A stretch of DNA of 64,000 bases, taken from positions 27,514,249 to 27,578,248 of the forward strand of contig OZ014411.1 of assembly GCA_963965975.1 (NCBI GenBank), given 5' to 3'. Origin of the DNA: Xestospongia bergquistia (lineage: Eukaryota; Porifera; Demospongiae; Haplosclerida; Petrosiidae). This document shows, one piece after another, positions 48,201-60,400 of the stretch (within the stretch, counting starts at the first letter, position 1; every line of letters starts with the position of its first letter). Position numbers and translations under genes: made by a program. Under the pieces are notes generated by a model. That model was not told where the DNA came from. It saw only the letters and a list, made by a program, of their open reading frames with translations, and did no database searches.

Positions 48201-48666
48201 ATTTTCAAATATGTTCATCTCATTTGCTGTCAGTCTGGAAACTTTCTTGACTAACTTTTATTCCTAAAGTCCTAAACCATCTTCCTCAACTGTATGCCAT
48301 TGGATTTCACTTCTCTCTCTTTTGAATAAATTTATAATTTTGTGAATAATTCAATTCTAATTTTAGTAATACATTTATTTTCACCAGTTTATTAACATTA
48401 ATAATGTAGTCCTCTTAGCTCTTGTTGAGGGAAATATGTTTATTGTATCACAATATCTACAAATAATGTTTTATTTGTAGATATTAACATTATATGATCT
48501 CAGACATCAAATGATATGATACTCTAACATAAGTACTTGATATTGAGAAGATAATGGACATACTTGACGACCTTTATTATCAATTTGATTTTGACACTAT
48601 TTGATAATAATTAACACAGTTTAGTGGCGTGGTTCGTACCAAGAAAGAAAACTCAAGTGCTAAAAG

Positions 48667-49193
48667 ATGATGCGATTCTCATCTATGAGACCGGTAGGTG
48701 ACTACAGTATATACATCTGTTGTGTTAATAGCATTAACTATTAACTAATCCTAGAATCTAGTTTATTTTAACATAACACACACACACATGCATATTATGA
48801 AACTATGAACTCAATCATACTAACATTGCAGTATTCTTGTCACTATATAACTGTCTACATGATGTTATATGATGTTCAAGTAAACTTGTATTATGTTAGT
48901 ACATGTTATTATCAGTTAAATATTAGTAGATAAAACAGGAGTAGACTATCAATAAAGTACATGTACATTATATACATGAATACATGTATTGATTATATAT
49001 CATCAATGTTGTGTATTAATATATATCTCTGATATATTTTCTAAAATATACTACTATCAGTTATTTCATTTATAATGTGTCACTCTCTTTATATTAGGAG
49101 GGGTCTGTTTTTTATGCAGCTTCTAGTGGTGATGTTTATAAAATAAAGTGTGCCATAGATAATGGCTCTATTCATGTTAATGCTATACATGAA
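48667..49193 (+). CDS. Gene B upstream first exons (duplicate set B1)
   Basis: Exon 48667-48693 begins ATGATG and encodes MMRFSSMRP, with a GTAGGT donor. Exon 49098-49193 encodes a 32-residue ankyrin-like repeat (EGSVFYAASSGDVYKIK...), with a GTGAGT donor. Both are phase 0. A parallel set lies at 51077-51103 and 51638-51733 with the same lengths, so the promoter and first two exons were duplicated about 2.4-2.5 kb apart. B1 may be an alternative promoter splicing into gene B at 52525, or a leftover truncated copy. The sequence cannot decide. Confidence 0.55.
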
Positions 49194-49609
49194 GTGAGTA
49201 CATCTCGTATAATAGGTAGTGACTTTATAAACATGAATTATAAACATGAATTATAGACTTGAATTAAGCAAATAAGTGTCCAATTTATAACAACTTACTT
49301 GATAGTATACTATCAATACATGAAACTATATAGTGGTACCTCCAATAATGGGACATTACAATAGTGAATACCAATGGACAATTACTTTAATATGGACTGA
49401 CCTTCCATTGACTACAACAGAATTGCATCCTTTAAAATGTAGACACATCTTTTTGAACAACAACCTTGTTTCTTACTCTCGAAAATTTATTTCTACTACA
49501 TTAAATTAAGCAATTATAATAATGGGCATGTTTAATGTAGTCCATGTGGACTTACTATATATAGTCTATGGCACAACAAAACAATATTTAATTTCTTTTT
49601 CTTTGAAAA

Positions 49610-50110
49610 ACCATTTTCTAACCATGTCTCCATGCAGTGTAGAGTTGAATAATAAAAGTTTCCCGTGAGTTGCCATCTCTGATAGATCAGTTTCATCTCG
49701 TCACTAAATATGCAGTAAATTAACTGAGCTAACATACTTGTATATTAAGTCAACACAACTTACTAAACATATAGATATAAGACTAATACTGTATATAAAC
49801 AGAACTATTTAAATACACAAAATGTTATATGGTTTCACACCACAATATACAATATTAATTTAGTCCAAATTAAAATTCACCACATTTTGCTGTCAGACTG
49901 GAAACTTTCTTGAGTAACTTTTATTCCTAAAATCCTAAACTATCTTCCTTAACTGTCTACCATTGGATTTCACTTCTCTCTCTTTTGAATAAATTTATAG
50001 TTTTGTGAATAATTTAATCCTAATAAATATATTCTCACCAGTTTATTAACATTAATAATATAGCCCTCTTAGCTCTTGTTGAGGGAGATATGTTTGTTGT
50101 GTGTGTCTTA
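49610..50110. repeat. Duplicated segment, copy 2 (without the DNA-transposon insertions)
   Basis: Partner of 47260-48460, without the hAT remnant and MITE of copy 1. It begins abruptly within the gag start (METWL then unrelated sequence), so its left edge is truncated. Confidence 0.7.
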
Positions 50111-51076
50111 TCATCACAATACAGCAACATCTCATTTTAGTGTCATCCTCAATCAAGACAACTTAGTACATCACCATCCACCATCAACTATCATATTGTG
50201 CATGTCCAGTACTGCCATATCTTGTTGGAGAACACCATAATACTAGCATGACATATTTGTACTCTAAGGACCATCCCAATATGTTCCAGGAATCTCTAGA
50301 TACTTTGTATTAGAAGATATGAATGTTCTCCTGAATCCTAAGAACCATTTTATAATGTACTAAATATCCTAGGTTACTTATACTAGAGACTTTAGGATTA
50401 TCTTTAAAAAAACAAGACAAGATATGATAGTATTGGACATCACTTGTGTTTTAACTTAATATATTTAGTGTTGATAATTATCAGTGACAGTCAAGTACTA
50501 GACACATTAGTAAGTAGTATAGTACAATATTAATATTAAACTATGTCCAATATGAGAAACCATTGATAGTCCTCCTAATTACTACAATAGTACTGTTATG
50601 GATATCAATGTGTTTGTAGTGTTTATATAGCATTGAACTTGTTATGTCTTCTAAACTAATTAACACATACTTTATAATATCTAATATAATGATATGTCCA
50701 TTATAATGTATTAATAGAAAATACTAAGTATATTATTGTCAGTTCCTATCTATTATATTAATATGATAAACTAATCTAGTATTATATTACTAGTAATTAT
50801 ATACTCATTACCTATAATGATTTACTTGTAGATATTAACATTATATGATCTCAGACATCAAATGATATGATGACTCTACTTGATATTGAGAAGATAATGG
50901 ACATACTAACTATGAGAACAATAATGACATATTATAATAATTAATAAACTGACTTTTATTATCAATTTGATTTTGACACTTTTTAAAAATAAGTTTTTGC
51001 TATTATAATATATAGTAATTAACATATTTTGTGGTGGCGTGGTTAGTTCTCATGTACTAAGAAGGAACGCGCAAGT

Positions 51077-54000
51077 ATGATGGCAGATCCATCTATGATA
51101 CTGGTAGGTGACTGCAGTATATATATATACGTGTGTGTGTGTGTTGTGTTAATAGCATTAACTATTAATTGATCTTAGTATCTAGTTTATTGTCACATAT
51201 AGTGGACAGTAAATTCATTTTACATTGTGATATTAGGTCTATTATTGTAGAGGTAGAGACAATAATTACTACATGTAGTATTAGATAACTTTAACAGTTA
51301 CATATAACAATAGAACAATAATAGAGAAATGGTCAGTTAATATGTAGTCTAACATATTGTATGAAAGATCATTGACACACCCAATGGATGTCATCCAAAG
51401 TCTTAAGGATATCATGACATACGAAATAGTCTTAATTAAAATTTCTCACTAAGCAAAATTAATATCATAATGATGTTAGTTATTGTCACTATATAACTGT
51501 CTACATGATGTTATATGATATTGAAGTAAACTTGTATTATGTTAGTACATGTTATTATCAGTTAAATATTAGTAGATAAAAAAAAGTAGACTATGCATGT
51601 ACATTATATACATGAATATATGTATTCTTTATCATAGGAGTGGTCTCTTTATGATGCAGTTCTTTGTGGTAATCTTGATTTAATAAAGAGTGCCATAAAA
51701 GATGACTCTGTTCATGCTAATGCTATGCATTATGTGAGTATATGTCATATAATAAGTAGTGACTTTATAGACATGTCTAATTTATAACAACTTACTTGGT
51801 AGTGTACTATACGTGGAAATATAATGATACCTCTAATAATGGATATTACCAATAGTGAATACCAATGGATAATTACTTTGGAATGGAATGACCTTCTATT
51901 GAATCTAATTGAATTACATCTTCTGATATTCAACACCTCCATTTTGAAACAACAGACTTTCTATTACTCTGGATATTTCTAGCACATTCAATTTTACCTT
52001 TAAAATGATGGTGGGCATATCTATGCAGTCCATGTGGACATGTCTATGGCACAACAAAAGATATTTGACAATTTCTTTTTCTTTGTATACTTTACTTAAG
52101 CTAGATCAGATGTTCATTTGAAATGAAAGATATCAGTAAAGTATGAAATACACATGTACTTATATATATATTGCTCTAACCTTGGAGATAAGGGCATCTC
52201 TCTCTATAAGGGACACTTGTTCTTACTGTGTTGGAGATTCCACTGTAGAGGAAACCTATGAAAGACAGTTGTAAATAATATTCATAGTAATAGTAATACC
52301 ATGTTTATAGTATAAGGTTAACATTCCCAGCCAAAATGACTCCACATTGAATTAAAGTATAAATGATGTCATATTAATCTGAAAAATAAATCTAAATTGT
52401 ACATATGACTGTGTTATATGAACCTGATATATACAAATGGTATTATGTAACAGATACATGTAGCATGTATAGGTTTAATACAGTGTGATTATAATGTATA
52501 ATAACCTTTTTGTCTTTTATTTAGTTTAATGGTAACACTATGTTACATTATGCTGCTTATTGTGGACAGAATGATGTCATCAGTTATTTACTTGGTATTG
52601 GTGCAGACCCTAATATACAAAATGAGGTGAATATTTATAGATAATGTTATATTTATTTAAGTATGGTCATCAGGACATATGTATATTTAAATATAATGAA
52701 GACTTTAAAATGCAATATACAAGGTCAAAGTTAATATGATAGTTATAGTCATGTGACTATAGCCAATGAAATATCTTGATTTTAATCAGATGACTGTGAA
52801 TGTTAGGTTACATTTTCTTAATAAAACAATATTATTAATAATTAATAGTCGTTTATGAAAATTAAAGACAACAACATGAAATTACTAAATTGAAATTAAT
52901 ATAAATTATCAATGACCTTTTTTATAATTAAAAAGACACCTATCTTATAAGTGTCCTTCATTATACTACATAAAATAAATGATTAAATTGGTTAAAAGTT
53001 GAAAGTCACATGACTATAGCTAAGTTATTATAAACTATACAAGTGGTATCATTATTTATAGTGATAATAGTACAATAATTGAATGAATTAGATTTCATGT
53101 TACTGCAAATTATTATTATTATTATTATTGAAATGTTGTAGCTATTACATTTTGTATATGTAATATTTTGGTCAGTTTGGTTAATATAATTACTTTACAA
53201 ACTGATCAATAAGTATAAATGTGGATTTAACATTTATGAACACTAAACATCATATAATATAAACTTGAATACATGAACAGAAATCACTTAATACAGGTCT
53301 ATAAATATTAAATCCTCAAATGAGATAATAACATATCATTGATAGACTAGTACTGATACTAGTTAATTATAATCTTCTGTGATTATGATAAAGAGTAACT
53401 TTAGAATTAAGTAGAAGGATCTAAAAATTATGCTATTGTTATGGTTAAGAAAAAAAATTTAAACATATTTTCTGTTTTCATGGATTTTATTGTTGCTATA
53501 ACCTCAACCTCGATAATAATAGTAACGCTAAATTTTGTTATAACTCTTGACTCCACCTTCTCATCAATAAGTAGTATATACTTGTTGTACATAATGTATA
53601 TGATTATATATAGTAACAAAGGTTAATATAATGTAAAAGTATTCATGATGATATTATATCTTTGATGTTACTATTACTGTATATGTATATAGAATGGAGA
53701 AACACCACTCTACGGATTATGTAATAGCTTTAGGGATTTGTCTAAGTCAGTACAGTTACTGTTAGAAAGTGGTGCTAAACCTGATATTGCTAACAAAATA
53801 AGTTATCACAATATTGTTGTCACTACAATGTAGTAGTTGTACTATGTATGTATACATAATACATGTAATCTTATATACATGTACATAGACATTTAAACAT
53901 GTGTGATGTATATTATAAAGGTTCTGTTTAATAGGATATCATCTGTTTAAGACATAAATTTATGCTTTAGTTGTTCAAAAGAAAACCCCTTGATGTATTG

Positions 54001-57000
54001 CTATTATCATTTAACAAGTTTAGAAACTAACAAAAAATCATCCAAGTTTGTTATTTGATGTGAAAATGTAATTAAGTACTTAATTACTTTCGTTATATAC
54101 ATTATAGTTTGTACTAGTATATGACATTGATATTATATCTTATTAAGGATGGGAAGACTCCATTGTACATAGCATGTTACAATGGTCATGATAAAGTAGT
54201 ACAAGTATTACTAGACCATGGTGTTAAGGTGGATGTTCCAGACAAGGTCAGTGACATCTTATATGTATTATGTTAAGTTATGTAACACAACAGAAGTTAA
54301 TGTAGCTACTTTGTAACACATAAAAAAGCAAAAACGATGTCTATGTGTTCAGCTATGATTTCAATTATGAAATATCAATACAACATATTACCTTGTAATA
54401 AATCATATTCATTGTTAAGGAGAGTTATTGTCCATTCCATATTAAGGTAAAAATATCTGAAATTTTTTTTCAGCTTTTTTTGATGCAATCACGTAAAGAT
54501 ACTTGTTCTAATAATTGATCATGCTTTAAAAAATTTTTTAAACCCTAGTACTTTGCAGAAATGTAGTTTGATTCCTTAATATCTGTAATGTTTGGAGACG
54601 TCAAATAATAATATTAAAAAACCTAGAGAGCTGAAACTTTTGAAAATTAAAGATGAAGTCAATTACTAAAATTTTACGGATGGATTTATTTCTACAATAA
54701 TATTTGACATTTTTACAAAGCTATAAACCTTGCTTACTTTAATCACTATTATTATTATATGTTATACAAATCGTACAAAGAAATGCACCCGTAAAAGTAC
54801 TAAAAATTGATCATTTTCGTTCTTGAACTTGTCAGCAGGTTGTTACATTATCCATAGAATCAAAAATCACAACAACAGTATCTAACAGTGCAAAAGTCGC
54901 CATCTTGATAATGAATAATCGATTTTCATTAATTAAAGGCAATGAATACACTTAATGTCAGGTTATTGATAAGTGACTTTCGTGGTGTTAGAATAGTTAA
55001 ATAAAATGTATTAATTATTATTGCTATTATCATTATTATTATTACTGTTCGTAGTCTTATGTGCCTTCATCTCAAAGCAAACCATGCTTTAATAACAATA
55101 ATAACAGCAATAATAAAAATAGTAATAATATATTTAACTATTCTAACCCCGCGAAAGTCACTTATCAATAACCTGACACTAAGTGTATTCATTGCCTTTA
55201 ATTAATGAAAATCGATTATTCATTATCAAGATGGCGACTTTTGCACTGTTAGATACTGTTGTTGTGATTTTTGATTCTATGGATAATGTAACAACCTGCT
55301 GACAAGTTCAAGAACGAAAATAATCAATTTTTAGTACTTTTACGGATGCATTTCTTTGTACGATTTGTATAACATATAATAATAATAGTGATTAAAGTAA
55401 GCAAGGTTTATAGCTTTGTAAAAATGTCAAATATTATTGTAGAAATAAATCCATCGGTAAAATTGTAGGAATTGACTTCATCTTTAATTTTCAAAAGTTT
55501 CAGCTCTCTAGGTTCTTTAATATTATTATTTGACGTCTCCAAAGCATTGCAGATATTAAGGAATCAAACTACATTTCTGCAAAGTACTAGGGTTTAAAAA
55601 TTTTTTTAAAGCATGATCAATTATTAGAACAAGTATCTTTACATGATTCCATCAAAAAAAGCTGAAAAAAAATTTCAGATATTTTTACCTTAAGACCTAC
55701 CTTGTACGTCACTCAATTTAAAAATACTTTAAATTAAACAAATGCCAGACATTATTTTAATACTAAATCCTTACTTATTAATCCTTATCTGACAACATAT
55801 ACAAAAACAAGTGTTTCTTTCAGTTAAGTTTCAGCCTATTTTAGTTACTTTATAACAACAATACTATAGATATTTTCTTTTTAACATTTTAACATTTTAA
55901 TTTAACATTTTTGAACACTAAACAACATATAATATAAACTTGAATACATGAACAGAAATCACTTAATACAGGTCTACATGGACATTAAGGATATCTCTTG
56001 GACTCCTATGATACTATATAGCCATTATATATAATTTTCTATCTCATCCCTTAATCCCCAAGGGATTTAAGGAGCGTAAACAACATCCCTTGGACTCCTA
56101 TGATAATACCAGCCATCTATTATATATGATTTTCCATCCCATCCCAACAATTCCCAAGGAATGTGTGGGACATTAAGGACATCCCTTGGACTATTGTATT
56201 AATAATATCCATCATATATAATTATCTATCCTATCTCTTAGTCTCAAAGGAATGCATGTGTTGTTAATAATTCAATTAGAAGTAGAGGTCACTAGATGAT
56301 TATAGTGAGCTTTTACACTTCCTTGTTTAATAAATGTACTTAAGTAGATACTAACTCAATAATAAATGTACATAACCCAAAGCATCAATTGTATGGAAAT
56401 ATGACCACAAGTCACTTATACAGGTTCTTGTGTAGCAATATATTTTTTGGGAGTTATTCTGGGACTCTTTCGTGTGGTATTATGAGGAGATATATGAGGA
56501 CTCTGCGAGGTGTAGAAACATCTACATCAAAAGACTTCCTCTTTGTACCTTTGGGAGGCTTCCTAGGAAAGTTTACATTCAGAGGTAGTAGTGGGAAAAT
56601 TTTGAGGGTCACAATTTTTGTGTCTTGTAAGCATATGCAAAATAAAATTTATAGATCCACATATGATAAGGGCAGGCCACACCTAGTTTTTCTACACATG
56701 TTACCACGAGACAGAAAAGAACTATGGGAGCTTCTCGATGGCAATGAAATACCAGTACAGAGCCATATATTGAGTTTGAATAGACCAATAAAACAAACCA
56801 CACCCCATGATATAGCCATTAGTTTATAGTTATTACATCCTGGGATAAGGTATAGTTAACACCACACTACAATATTGTACTAGTTCAACTATACTTTATT
56901 AATAGTTACTGATGACCTTTAAATCAGTCTATATATGTAATTTATCTCTGACAAATCTGCCTATAACATAAAAGATGATTATATTTAATATGTTTTCAAA

Positions 57001-57402
57001 AGACCCTTTAGTCTCATTACATATGTTTATGTGAAATTTCTCTAATTATTAGTATAGTTTTGACACTATGTCTGTACTTGACTAGAAAGCTGAAATAAAG
57101 ATTATTGTCATGGCACCATCCATAGTTACAGTTCACTCCACCTAATAATACTATATTCACTGTTCAGATTGATATTGCTATCTACTTTGATCTGTAGTAA
57201 TTACTATGCCAAAAGGAAAGACACAAAACAGCTGGTATTAAATATATAAACAAAAAGTCCATGCAAATTCTTTTCATAAGTAGCTAGGTCCTTCAGTCCA
57301 AATTGTTCATAATTAAGAAGATCCAATAATTTTATTTTTTTCTGCTTACATGCAACATTAAATAAACTGGTCAGCTACTTATATAGTGACTTTTATATGA
57401 TT

Positions 57403-57439
<37 letters not shown>

Positions 57440-60400
57440 CTCTTTACTATCATGTCTCTTTCCTTCAGTATTGTCATAACTACATCATTGACTTTTTTCA
57501 AAGTGATTTTGTTACTAGTACAACTGTCAATGATAATTAGTAAATATTCATATTATAATTGTTGGATACTTATACTGTGGACTGAATTCTTGCTAGTATC
57601 TCTTAGCACACAAAGAGGTCAATCTAAATACTATACTGGTAGAATATATATGTAACCATAATAGTGTATTATTGTATATTAATACACACCCTAGATCTTT
57701 ATTTCATCTGTCATGTTGATAACTTGAAGTAAAACTTTCCTCTAATATTTCTGTCATGTATTAACAGAGAGTGAATATCATCTAGCATTAGTTAGTTAGT
57801 AACATATTAGCTATATACATTGTACTTGGTACTAGTATGTAACATTAATATTATATGTTATTTAGGATGGCAAGACTCCATCATACATAGCATTTTACAG
57901 ATGTAATAATAAAGTAGTACAAGTATTACTAGACCATGGTGTTCAAGTGGAGGTCAGTGACATATCACATATTCATGTAACACATCAGAGGTTATTGGAA
58001 CTACTTTGGTCACTTAGGAAGTTAGTAAAGGATGATATCTATGTGTTGACATTACTCACCAATTGTTATAATCAGAGAGATCAAGAGATTTAAATATCTT
58101 TTATAATTACTACAAAAGATACAATATATAGACACAGCTTGCAGTCAATATGTAGGTATTAAAACATCTTTCATTTAATGCACTTTTGTTTTCTAAAATG
58201 CACAAAATTGTATATTCAGTAATTTTGTGAGATTATATACAAACTGTGATCTCTAAACAAAGAGCAAATCTTTACCTCTGAATAGAGCTACATGAGATAT
58301 TATTTTTATTGTTTGATTTGACAAGTCTATTGTATAACCAAATAATATTAATGTGTTCAACAATGTTTAGTAAAGCAACTTCTATAAGTTGACTTGAATA
58401 CTTACATGTAATTCTCAATTATCCAGTAAACAGGACAATGTAGTATATGACAAGACAATAGTGTGTGACATTTGTACAGTCTCACTTAATATACCTTAAT
58501 TATTAACACAATGTATTTGTTATTATTTAGTATGGGAGAACACTTCTACATGAAGCCTATTGGGAAGGTAAAGATGACATTGTCAAGTTCTTAATAAAAT
58601 CAGGAGCTAGTATTTTGGAAGCAGTAAAAACTGTAAGTAAAATATTAATTAGAAATAAAGGTTGATTAAACTAACTTTATAATTATATAAAAGACAAAAC
58701 TAACAATATCAGCATAAGCCAATCATAGTAATATTATATCCTCTACTAGTAATGATAACACTATTGTTTATGTGTACATGATAACTTATTAATTAGTTTA
58801 TATTATATGTAATGATCAATGAATTATATTTATCAGTACTATGTTAAGTTATTTGAACATAATCATGTACTATGATCTCTTCTATAGGACACTTTACTAC
58901 TTAAATCTGCAGAAGAAGGTGATTTAGAAGGTGTTAAAGATTCACTCACCAAACAAGCCAATGTTAACATTACTAATATGGTATACACTATGTTAATGTA
59001 CTATAATTTACTGTAAACTTCCAAAAGTTCAGCAAATTAGATTTTTGTATTGTAATTTTATATACTGTTTCAAAAATTATTATAACTTTCCTAAAAATTT
59101 AACAAAATTAGTGAACCTCACTTCTGTATAATTATAGATAATGCTCAGTAATAATGTTTGTCTGGACTATAGGCTATTTTGAAGTTTTGACAGTCCAGAT
59201 TTGAGACACTACTTAGCAAATATGCTCTAATATAATGTACTGGTAGACTTACTTGTTTTTTGAAATTAGAACAATTTGTTGTGACTAGAGTATTATTATG
59301 AAATATTATACTAAAAAATAATAACCAGTTTGATACACTGATTACTAAAGAGTTGATATCTATATTTGATAACTATATCAATATCAATGTCCTAAGTGTT
59401 CTGATCGTTTAATAGTCAACACTTAATTAGGATATAAACTATTGTTGTTATTACAGAGAAGGAACATTAGCAAATTGTATTACATGTAAAACTTATTGTC
59501 TTTTATATCTTACTTTATATTAGGATGAACAAACAGCACTAATTCTAGCTGCTAAGTATAACCATACAGATATCACTCTTCTTTTGATTGAGCATGGTTG
59601 TTCTGTTCACATTAAGGATAACGTGAGTTAATAGAGTACTGTTTAACAAAGAAACACATGTTTAGTTTAACAAGCTGAACTTTTTGACAAACTCACAGTC
59701 TTAAAAGTATTTATACTGGACTAGCACAGTTAATTATAGCCTGGTATCACTGCCTTGGTTCCTTCAGATAGGAAATGTTGCAATATCTAACTCATGTCCT
59801 GTTTCCTGTCTAATCTAAAAATAGTATCTGTAGCTTTAGATGGTATATGAAAGTAACAACATTTATTTCTAAGATCTGAATTGAGTAGACACCATGATTC
59901 CTAGCATGGTATAATCTGTGAATGAGACTAGCAATATATATATATATATAATATATATAGTACACTGGTGGATCCAGTGCGTAGAAATAGGGGGTGCACA
60001 GACCGTGCGCGTAGTGTACAGCTAAGTTTTTGAGCCTAATATATATTCATAAATTTATTATTCATAGACCAACTTTTAATTGTAGTGTGGTTGCAAGAAT
60101 TTTTGCTATGAATATACTTAAAGTAATAATTATGTACCACAGGGTGTGACTTGAATGATTGACCATGAATAATATTATAGAATAAAAAGGGTGCCTGTAC
60201 ACCCCACGCATCCTCCTACATCCACCAGTATAGTATAGTAGTTATTTAAACAAGTAATAACCACTATGTCAGCATTGTGTTAAAGTGGGTTCACAAAAAC
60301 TAAGCTTGTATATGTGTCGCATTGTGTTCTTGATGTTGTGTCACATAGTGTAGCATCAATGTTGTTCATATAAACAAGAGGAGGCATGTGCCCCGTCTTC

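Larger units (their letters stand above)
47260..48460. repeat. Duplicated segment, copy 1 (copy 2 at 49610-50110)
   Basis: Matches 49610-50110 from the gag start (CCATGTCTCCATG) through TATATAAACAGA, CACACCACAATATACAATATT and CTCTTGTTGAGGGA. Copy 1 is longer because it contains a hAT remnant (47628-48054) and a 54-bp MITE (48147-48200). The shared part probably represents 5' LTR and leader of the gypsy relic (inference). Confidence 0.7.

Noticed and set aside
48601..48700. CpG-type promoter island at B1
   Set aside because: Slightly richer in GC but far too short and weak to call. Only the duplication with B2 supports promoter status.
53798..54147. AT-AC (U12-type) intron in gene B
   Set aside because: The start ATAAGT does not match the U12 ATATCCTT consensus and the end is AAG, not AC. 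A mutated GT donor is simpler.
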